Positions 11,970-18,354 of a DNA stretch of 18,354 bases are shown one piece after another (position 1 is the stretch's first letter; each line of letters starts with the position of its first letter). Under the pieces are notes generated by a model. That model was given only the letters and a program-made list of their open reading frames with translations, did not search any database and was not told where the DNA came from. The position numbers and the translations under genes were made by a program. This stretch comes from CAYNWK01 sp964400875 (GTDB taxonomy: Bacteria; Chloroflexota; Anaerolineae; Anaerolineales; UBA4823), in contig CAYNWK010000083.1 in assembly GCA_964400875.1 (NCBI GenBank), forward strand, positions 1 to 18,354, in the 5' to 3' direction.

Positions 11970-14900
11970 ATGCCTGCACACCCACCGCGCCGCGCCTGGC
12001 GCGCGATTCCTTTTATCCTGTTGATCGTAAGCCTGGCCTGTTCGCTGCCCAGCATTACAAGGCGCGACACGCCGGCGCCGACCGCAACCGAAGCTGTTCC
12101 ACAGGTCACCGAAGAACCCCCGCCGTTAGAGCCAACCCCCACACCACAGCCGCTGCCGCCCCAGGTGGTGGAAAGCGACCCCGCGCCCGGCGAGCAGCTC
12201 GCCTTGACCGGGCCGATCACGTTGTATTTCAGCCAGCCGATGGACCGAGCTTCGGTCGAAGCGGCTTTCAGCGCGCCGGAAGGCGAGCTGGACTGGCGCG
12301 ACGATGCGACCCTCTCTTTCGTTCCGGAAGCGCCTTTCGAGCCGGATGCGCAGGTCAGCTTGAACCTGGAGTCAAGCGCCCGAGGCGCAAACGGTTTAAG
12401 CCTGACCCAACCTGTCAGCCTGACCTACCAGACGGTGGGGCTCCTGGCGCTCGCCCAGCGATTACCGGAGCCCGGCGCGACCGAGGTCAACCCGGCTTCG
12501 GCGGTGGCGGCAACGTTCAACCGCCCGGTCGTGCCGCTGGGCGCAGACCCGGAAACGCTGACGCCCGCTTTCACGCTCTCACCGCCGGCAGTGGGCCGCG
12601 GGGAATGGCTCAACACCAGCACCTACATTTTCTATCCCGACCCAGCCCTGTCAGGCGGCACGGACTATACCGCCCGGTTAAACCCGCAGCTGACCGGGGT
12701 CTCGGGCAGCCCGCTCGAAGAGGCCGAATCCTGGGATTTCACCACTGCAGCCCCAAGTTTAACCACGATGGACCCCGAGCCTGGCGCGCGCGGCGTGCAC
12801 CTCGATGCAGGGATCACGCTGACCTTCAACCAGCCAATGGACCCGGACAGCGTGGCGGACAACTTCCGGCTGATCGACGCCGAGGGGGATGCGGTCCCGG
12901 GAGACCTCGAGTGGAATGAGGACAACAGCACGCTGACCTTCCGCTCGGATAACCTGCTGAAGCGCGACATGCAGTACACGGTCGAACTGAGCAGCCGCGC
13001 GTTGGCCAGCGGTGGCACGCGCCTGGGGGCTGATTTCGAAGCCAGCCTGCAAACCGTGCCAACCCTGGCTGTGCTGGGCAGCGAGCCGCTGCCGGGCGGC
13101 ACGCTCAACGTCAACACCGGCGTAACTATCTATTTCAACGCCCCCATCCAGACCCGTAATGTGATCCAGTTCCTGACTTTCACGCCGGATGTGCCCAACC
13201 TGCGCGCATTCCCGGATGAGAACGACCGCACGCTGCGCCTGTACGGCGATTTCGATCCGGATACCAGCTACAGTTTGCTGATCTCCCCCAACCTGCCGGA
13301 CGCCTGGAGCGGACGCCTGAGCCAGGAGCACACGCTCAACTTCCGCACGCTGCCCCTCGATCCCAGCTTTACTATCCCGGTCAACTCCGATGTGATTTAT
13401 CTCACCCCGGAAGATAGCTCGCTGAACGCGCTGGTGACCAACCTCACCGAAATCCCGTATACCCTCGGACGCCTGCCGATGGAGGATCTGACCGCTTTGC
13501 TGGGCCCCAACAGCTTCGAGCAGCGCCAGGGCTACCGGCCGGAGGAGAGGCGCGATCTGCAGTTCAACGCCGAGGTTGAACCGAACCGCAATGAGACCGT
13601 CTCGATCCCGCTAAACTGGGACGGCGAGCCGCTGGAGCCGGGGCTGTATTTCCTGCGCTTTGGATTCGACAGCCAGCAGATATTCGCCGGGCCGTACATC
13701 CTGGCGGTCAGCGACATCAACCTTGCGTTTAAATTGAGCGCCACGCAGGCGCTGGTTTGGGCCGTGGACCTGCGCGATGGAACCCCGCTGGTGGATGCCT
13801 CGATCGCCGTCTACGCCGATGACGGCGCGCAGTTGGCCAGCGGACGAACCGACGCCGAGGGCGTGTTCCAGGGCGACCTGCAGCCCCGGGAGGACCTGTT
13901 CAGCACGTATTACGCCGTGATCGGCCAGCCCGGCGAGGCTACTTTCGCCCTAGGCCTCTCTAATTGGAGCCAGGGAGTGGAAGGCTGGAACTACGGCCTG
14001 CCCATCGAGTTTAACCCGCCGCGCCTGGAAGCGTACCTGTACACCGACCGGCCGATCTACCAGCCCGGGCAGACGGTCTACTACCGCGCCGCGGCCCGCC
14101 AGGCCTACAACGGGCGCTATGATTTGCCCGAGCAGGCCAGCTTACCACTCGTCTTGTACAACGACATAGGAGAAGTCATCGACGAATTCGACCTGCCGCT
14201 CAGCGCCTTCGGCACAGCCCACGGCGAATACGAGCTGGCGGCGGATACCAAGCCGGGCATTTACCGGCTGGCCGGCGCGACCGGCGTGTTTGGCGACGTC
14301 TCATTCCAGGTGGCCGAATACCGGGTGCCGGAGATCGACCTGCAGGTCGCTTTTACCGAGGAGGATACGCTGGCAGGCGAGGCTTTGCACGCCACGGTTT
14401 CGGCGCGCTACTTCTTCGACGCGCCTGCCGGGGACCTGGCGGTGAGCTGGAGCCTGTTCCGCACGCCGACCGGTTTTGACCTGCCCGGCTACCAGGTGGG
14501 ACCGGAGGACAATTCCTGGCTGTCCCCACTGCCAGGGGTGAACTTCAGCCTGTTTGGCGAACAGGTCGATCAGGGCGAGGCGGAGACCGATGCGGATGGA
14601 CAGCTCGAGATGGATTTTTCCACCCAAGCCCAGGACGTGCGCTACAGCTATACCCTGGAGGTCACCGCCCAAGATGAGAGCGGTCTGCCGGTCAGCGCGC
14701 GGGCCGAGACCAGGCTGAACCCCGCCGAATTCTTCATCGGCTTACACCCGGACAGCTGGGTGGGGCAGAGCGGGCGCGAGAGCCAGTTCGACGTCCAGGT
14801 GGTCGATTGGGCCGGGCAACCCGCCGGAGAGAAGACCCTGCGGGCGGAATTTAGAAAAGTTGTCTGGGAGCGGGTTGAGCCGCAAGAAGAACAACCCTTT

Positions 14901-17870
14901 CAGTTCCCGACGTTTACGCCGATGTATACCACGGTGGGCACCACCGATTTCGTCACCGCAGCAGACGGCCGCGCCCGGCTGGCGTTTACGCCGCCCGAGC
15001 CGGGTTCCTTCCAGCTGCAGGTCACCGGCATCCAGGACCACGCCGGCGGCGCGTTGAGCCAGGTTACGGTGTGGGTGGCCGGCGCAGGACAGGCGGTTTG
15101 GCCGAACCTGCCCAACCAGCACCTGCAGCTGACCGCCGACGCCGAGAGCTACCAGCCGGGGGATACCGCCCAGGTCTTCGTCCCCAACCCCTTCGGAGAA
15201 GAAGCCCTGGCGCTGGTCACCGTCGAGCGCGGCGTGGTGCTGCGCTACCAGACCCTGACCCTGGCAGGCAACGGGCAGGAACTGACCTTCCCGCTGACCG
15301 AAGTGGACGCTCCCAACGTGTACATCTCAGTCACCCTGCTGGGCCGCCGGGACGACGGCGCGCCCGACTTCCGCCAGGGGTACGTGAACCTGGCCGTGGA
15401 GCCCAGCGCCCAGACGCTGCAGGTGGCGATGGTGAGCGAGCCGCAGCGCACCGGCCCCGGGGAGCAAGTCTCCTTCGGCGTGCGCGTAACCGACGACCAG
15501 GGGAACCCGGCGACCGGGGAGTTCTCCCTCTCCGTAGTCGATCGGGCGGTGCTGGCATTGGCGGACCCCAACGCGATGGACATCGTCCCGGCTTTCTACG
15601 CCAACCAGCCTCTGGGGGTGCGCACCGGCTTATCCCTGGCGGCGTATGCCCAGCGGCGCGTGTTCTTCGGCGAGGGCGTCGGCGGGGGCGGAGGCGGCTT
15701 TGAGCAGCCCCTGGCGGTGCGGGAAAAGTTCCTCGACACCGCCTATTGGAACGCCGAAATCGTCACCGACGAGAACGGCGAAGCGCTGGTGACCGTCGAT
15801 CTGCCGGACAACCTGACCACCTGGCAGGTAGACCTGCGCGGCTTAACCGCCGACACCCTGGTGGGGCAGGCGGAAGCCCAGGTGGTCACGACCAAGGATC
15901 TGCTAGTCCGGCCGGCGGCGCCGCGCTTCCTGGTGCAGGGCGATCACGCCCAGCTGGCCGCCGTGGTGAACAACAACACCGATGCCGCGCTGCCGGTGGA
16001 GGTGTCGCTGCAGGCCAGCGGCTTCGAACTCGACGACCCCGGAGAAGCCTTGCAGCGGGTCACGGTCCCGGCCGGCGGACGCGCGCGGGTGGCATGGTGG
16101 GGCACCGCGCTCAACGTTCCCAGCGCCGAGCTGATATTTGCCGCCCGGTCCGGCGACCTGCAAGACGCCGTCCGCCTGGCCCAGGGCGCCCTGCCGGTGA
16201 TGGGATACACCGCTCCGCAGAGCTTCGCCACCGCCGGGGTCCTGGATGAGGGCGGCGAGCTGCTCGAGCTGGTCAGCCTGCCGCGTTCCTTCGACCCCGC
16301 CGCCGGCTCGCTACGTGTGGAGCTGGCCCCCTCGCTGGCCGCGGCGATGGTCGGCACGCTGGATTCGCTCGAAAATTACCCTTACGCCTGCACCGAGCAA
16401 ACCCTGTCCCGCTTCCTGCCCAACCTGGAGACGTACCGGGTGCTGCAGGCATTCGATCTGGAGGCGCCCAACCTGCAGACCCGGCTGGACCGCACCCTGG
16501 GGGACGGCCTGGCCGACCTGGTCGCCAGCCAGAACGAGGATGGCGGCTGGGGCTGGTGGCCTGCCAGCCAGAGCGACCCGTACATCAGCGCCTACGTGCT
16601 CTTCGGGCTGGCGCGCGCGCGCCAGGCGGGGGTCGCCGTCGATGAGGGCGTGATCGAGGCTGCAACCGCGTACCTGCGCGCGGGGCTCCCGGCGCTCGAG
16701 GACCTGACCGAGGGCTGGCAGTTCGACCGGCTGGCATTCGAGTATTTTGCCCTGACCGAGGCCGGTTCCGGCGACCTGGCCGGCGCGATGGCGCTTTACG
16801 AAGGGCGCGACCGCCTCAACCCCTGGGCGCAGGCTTACCTGGCGATGACCCTGGACCGGCTAGCCCCGGCTGACGACGAGTTCGCCGCCGCTGTGGATAC
16901 CGTGTATTCCGATCTGGAGGCCGGCGCGCTGCGCAGCGCCACGGGCGCGCACTGGGAGGACCGCGAGCCGAGCTGGCAGAATATGAGCTCCCCGATCTAT
17001 GCCAGCGCGGTAGTTCTTTACGCCCTGGCGCAGCACGATCCGGCTTCGCCTCTCGTGGCGGACGCCGCCCGCTACCTGGCGGCGCACCGCGACGCCCAGG
17101 GCGGCTGGAACTCGACTTACGCCAGCGCCTGGTCGATCATGGCGCTGGCCCAGGTGATGCAGGGCACCGCCGAGCTGGGCGGCGATTTCGATTTTTCCGC
17201 AGCGCTCAACGGCGCGCCTCTGGCTGCAGGCCAGGCCGGCGGCGAGACCCAGCTGACCCCGGTGACGGCTGAAGCGCCGATCAGCAGCTTGCAGCCGCAA
17301 AGCCCCAACGCCCTGCGCATCGAGCGCGAGGACGGGCCCGGACGGCTGTACTATCGCGCTAACCTGCAGGTGACCCGCCCGGTGGAAGATATCGCCCCGC
17401 TGGACGCTGGAGTAAGCCTGGCGCGCAGCTACTACCCGGCGGGGGGCGACTGCGACCGGGGTGGATGCCCGCCGATCCTGGGCGCTGCGGCCGGCGATCT
17501 CGTGGACGTACGGCTGACCCTGGTGGTCCCGCAGAGCGCTTATTACTTGCTGGTGGAGGACTACCTGCCTGCCGGGGCGGAGGTGCTGGATATCAACTTG
17601 AAAACCAGCCAGCTAGGGGCTGCAGACGTAGACGCCCGGGATCCCTTCCGGGATGGATGGGGCTGGTGGTATTTCGGCGAGCCGCAGATCTACGCCGACC
17701 ACATCGCCTGGGCTGCTGAGGCGCTCCCGCCCGGCACCTACGAGCTGACTTATACGCTGTCGCTGCTGCAGCCCGGCGAGTACCGCGTGCTGCCCGCCCG
17801 AGCCTGGCAGTTCTACTTCCCCGAGGTGCAGGGCAACTCCGCCGGCGAGGTGTTCGAGATTGGGGAATAA
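11970..17870 (+). CDS. Alpha-2-macroglobulin-like lipoprotein with intact thioester
   Basis: Bacterial alpha-2-macroglobulins are envelope proteins thought to trap and inactivate attacking proteases. The 1966-residue protein has a lipoprotein signal with lipobox SLAC (Cys24), then a Pro/Thr-rich linker (33-65). Four SbsA/Big_5-type Ig-like domains follow (about 63-155, 156-260, 262-362, 364-461), three with GITLTFNQPMD-like strands. The macroglobulin part includes YTDRPIYQPGQTV (MG2, about 691-703), a Gly-rich bait-like loop (GVGGGGGGF, 1236-1244), DTAYWNAEIVTDENG, the thioester PYACTEQTL (Cys1474, Gln1477) in an alpha-helical domain, and a C-terminal domain with GGDCDRGGCPP (Cys1828, Cys1833). 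The start ATG 11970 has AGGAG (11956-11960) with a 9-bp spacer. The PBP1C gene that partners it in proteobacteria is not nearby. Confidence 0.93.
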   Translation: MPAHPPRRAWRAIPFILLIVSLACSLPSITRRDTPAPTATEAVPQVTEEPPPLEPTPTPQPLPPQVVESDPAPGEQLALTGPITLYFSQPMDRASVEAAFSAPEGELDWRDDATLSFVPEAPFEPDAQVSLNLESSARGANGLSLTQPVSLTYQTVGLLALAQRLPEPGATEVNPASAVAATFNRPVVPLGADPETLTPAFTLSPPAVGRGEWLNTSTYIFYPDPALSGGTDYTARLNPQLTGVSGSPLEEAESWDFTTAAPSLTTMDPEPGARGVHLDAGITLTFNQPMDPDSVADNFRLIDAEGDAVPGDLEWNEDNSTLTFRSDNLLKRDMQYTVELSSRALASGGTRLGADFEASLQTVPTLAVLGSEPLPGGTLNVNTGVTIYFNAPIQTRNVIQFLTFTPDVPNLRAFPDENDRTLRLYGDFDPDTSYSLLISPNLPDAWSGRLSQEHTLNFRTLPLDPSFTIPVNSDVIYLTPEDSSLNALVTNLTEIPYTLGRLPMEDLTALLGPNSFEQRQGYRPEERRDLQFNAEVEPNRNETVSIPLNWDGEPLEPGLYFLRFGFDSQQIFAGPYILAVSDINLAFKLSATQALVWAVDLRDGTPLVDASIAVYADDGAQLASGRTDAEGVFQGDLQPREDLFSTYYAVIGQPGEATFALGLSNWSQGVEGWNYGLPIEFNPPRLEAYLYTDRPIYQPGQTVYYRAAARQAYNGRYDLPEQASLPLVLYNDIGEVIDEFDLPLSAFGTAHGEYELAADTKPGIYRLAGATGVFGDVSFQVAEYRVPEIDLQVAFTEEDTLAGEALHATVSARYFFDAPAGDLAVSWSLFRTPTGFDLPGYQVGPEDNSWLSPLPGVNFSLFGEQVDQGEAETDADGQLEMDFSTQAQDVRYSYTLEVTAQDESGLPVSARAETRLNPAEFFIGLHPDSWVGQSGRESQFDVQVVDWAGQPAGEKTLRAEFRKVVWERVEPQEEQPFQFPTFTPMYTTVGTTDFVTAADGRARLAFTPPEPGSFQLQVTGIQDHAGGALSQVTVWVAGAGQAVWPNLPNQHLQLTADAESYQPGDTAQVFVPNPFGEEALALVTVERGVVLRYQTLTLAGNGQELTFPLTEVDAPNVYISVTLLGRRDDGAPDFRQGYVNLAVEPSAQTLQVAMVSEPQRTGPGEQVSFGVRVTDDQGNPATGEFSLSVVDRAVLALADPNAMDIVPAFYANQPLGVRTGLSLAAYAQRRVFFGEGVGGGGGGFEQPLAVREKFLDTAYWNAEIVTDENGEALVTVDLPDNLTTWQVDLRGLTADTLVGQAEAQVVTTKDLLVRPAAPRFLVQGDHAQLAAVVNNNTDAALPVEVSLQASGFELDDPGEALQRVTVPAGGRARVAWWGTALNVPSAELIFAARSGDLQDAVRLAQGALPVMGYTAPQSFATAGVLDEGGELLELVSLPRSFDPAAGSLRVELAPSLAAAMVGTLDSLENYPYACTEQTLSRFLPNLETYRVLQAFDLEAPNLQTRLDRTLGDGLADLVASQNEDGGWGWWPASQSDPYISAYVLFGLARARQAGVAVDEGVIEAATAYLRAGLPALEDLTEGWQFDRLAFEYFALTEAGSGDLAGAMALYEGRDRLNPWAQAYLAMTLDRLAPADDEFAAAVDTVYSDLEAGALRSATGAHWEDREPSWQNMSSPIYASAVVLYALAQHDPASPLVADAARYLAAHRDAQGGWNSTYASAWSIMALAQVMQGTAELGGDFDFSAALNGAPLAAGQAGGETQLTPVTAEAPISSLQPQSPNALRIEREDGPGRLYYRANLQVTRPVEDIAPLDAGVSLARSYYPAGGDCDRGGCPPILGAAAGDLVDVRLTLVVPQSAYYLLVEDYLPAGAEVLDINLKTSQLGAADVDARDPFRDGWGWWYFGEPQIYADHIAWAAEALPPGTYELTYTLSLLQPGEYRVLPARAWQFYFPEVQGNSAGEVFEIGE

Positions 17871-17886
17871 AAAAATCCCCTATCCT

Positions 17887-18354
17887 TCAATCAGCTGCGC
17901 GCCCCTCGAACCCGTCGATCAAGCGCTGAACTAAATAGTCGAAACTCTCATCGGTGTCCAGCGGCATGCCGAAGCCGCCGGCCAATTCCAGGGTGGCGAA
18001 GCCGTGGGCCAGGCTGCGCAGGCCGCGCACGGCGTGCAGCGCTTCCTTTTCGCCCAGGCGGAATTGGGCTAAAGCAGCCAGCACGATCTCCAGAGTCTCC
18101 CGGTTGATGGCTTCGAGTTCGGCGTCTTCCCCCTCGCCCGGGTAGGTCGAGGGCACGGCCGCTGCGTACAGGCCGGGGTGCTCCAGGATGTAGGCCCGGA
18201 AGGCGGCCGCGACGGCCTTGACCGCCCCCGCTCCGGCCACCCCGACGGCGGCGCGGGCCAGGCGGGCGTTGATCTCCCGCCCGGCGCGCAGCGCCAGCGC
18301 CCGGTGCAGGCCGGGCAGCCCATCCACGTGGTTGTACAGCGATGGGGTGCGCAC
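17887..18354 (-). CDS. TetR-family regulator with WHG-type C-terminal domain, 5' end outside the window
   Basis: The frame continues past the window edge, so the N-terminal part of the gene is missing. The visible 155 residues begin with VRTPSLYNHVDGLPGLHRAL, the end of a TetR helix-turn-helix (the PSLYNHV recognition-helix motif). The ligand domain follows, with FRAYILEHPGLYAAAVPS and RGLRSLAHGFATLELAGGFG, typical of the TetR C-terminal WHG family. It is presumably a dimeric repressor; target and ligand are unknown. It converges with the alpha-2-macroglobulin gene, the two stop codons being 16 bp apart, and no terminator is obvious between them. The first visible GTG codon is not the true start. 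Confidence 0.9.
   Translation of the reverse strand: MRTPSLYNHVDGLPGLHRALALRAGREINARLARAAVGVAGAGAVKAVAAAFRAYILEHPGLYAAAVPSTYPGEGEDAELEAINRETLEIVLAALAQFRLGEKEALHAVRGLRSLAHGFATLELAGGFGMPLDTDESFDYLVQRLIDGFEGRAAD

Overview
The window is GC-rich bacterial DNA, probably from an uncultured Chloroflexota (Anaerolineae-like) genome. This rests on general gene character: an MscL channel with a C-terminal zinc ribbon, a T-box-controlled serS, a VanW-family protein, a very large alpha-2-macroglobulin lipoprotein, and TTG/GTG starts with good Shine-Dalgarno sites. No rRNA or other taxonomic marker is present, so the assignment is an inference. A run of exactly 100 Ns shows that this is a scaffolded draft, plausibly metagenomic, assembly.

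Layout. Positions 1-682 carry a SAM-dependent methyltransferase that has lost its N-terminal SAM-binding motif. mscL (708-1124, minus) follows. The 1125-1677 interval holds divergent promoters and a full serine T-box riboswitch with terminator, which controls serS (1678-2958, plus) and a co-directional DUF456 membrane protein (2979-3476). Converging on these, on the minus strand, are an overlapping pair (Trm112-like zinc protein then HEAT-repeat protein, 4320-3485), a two-gene unit (plant-FAAH-like amidase then an HExxH zincin-like protein, 6835-4532) and a VanW-family membrane-anchored protein (8865-6973) with a clear intrinsic terminator.

The 9.0-10.5 kb interval is the accessory part. A small DUF559 nuclease-like gene (9491-9126, minus) sits inside a cluster of related palindromic repeats with CCCTCACC...GGTGAGGG-type ends. 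One repeat ends directly at the nuclease stop codon. At least four more full or partial copies, plus the assembly gap, fill the region up to the next promoter. The gap is flanked by an identical 55-bp sequence on both sides, which looks like an unmerged contig overlap.

The right third holds a Cys/Met-metabolism PLP enzyme (10545-11789), a 1966-residue alpha-2-macroglobulin-like lipoprotein with four Ig-like domains and an intact Cys-x-Glu-Gln thioester motif (11970-17870), and a convergent TetR-type regulator cut by the window edge.

Most of the window is housekeeping or envelope-related. The two points most worth following are the DUF559-plus-repeat module (possibly a nuclease-linked repeat family, by analogy with RAYT/REP) and the very complete serine T-box.
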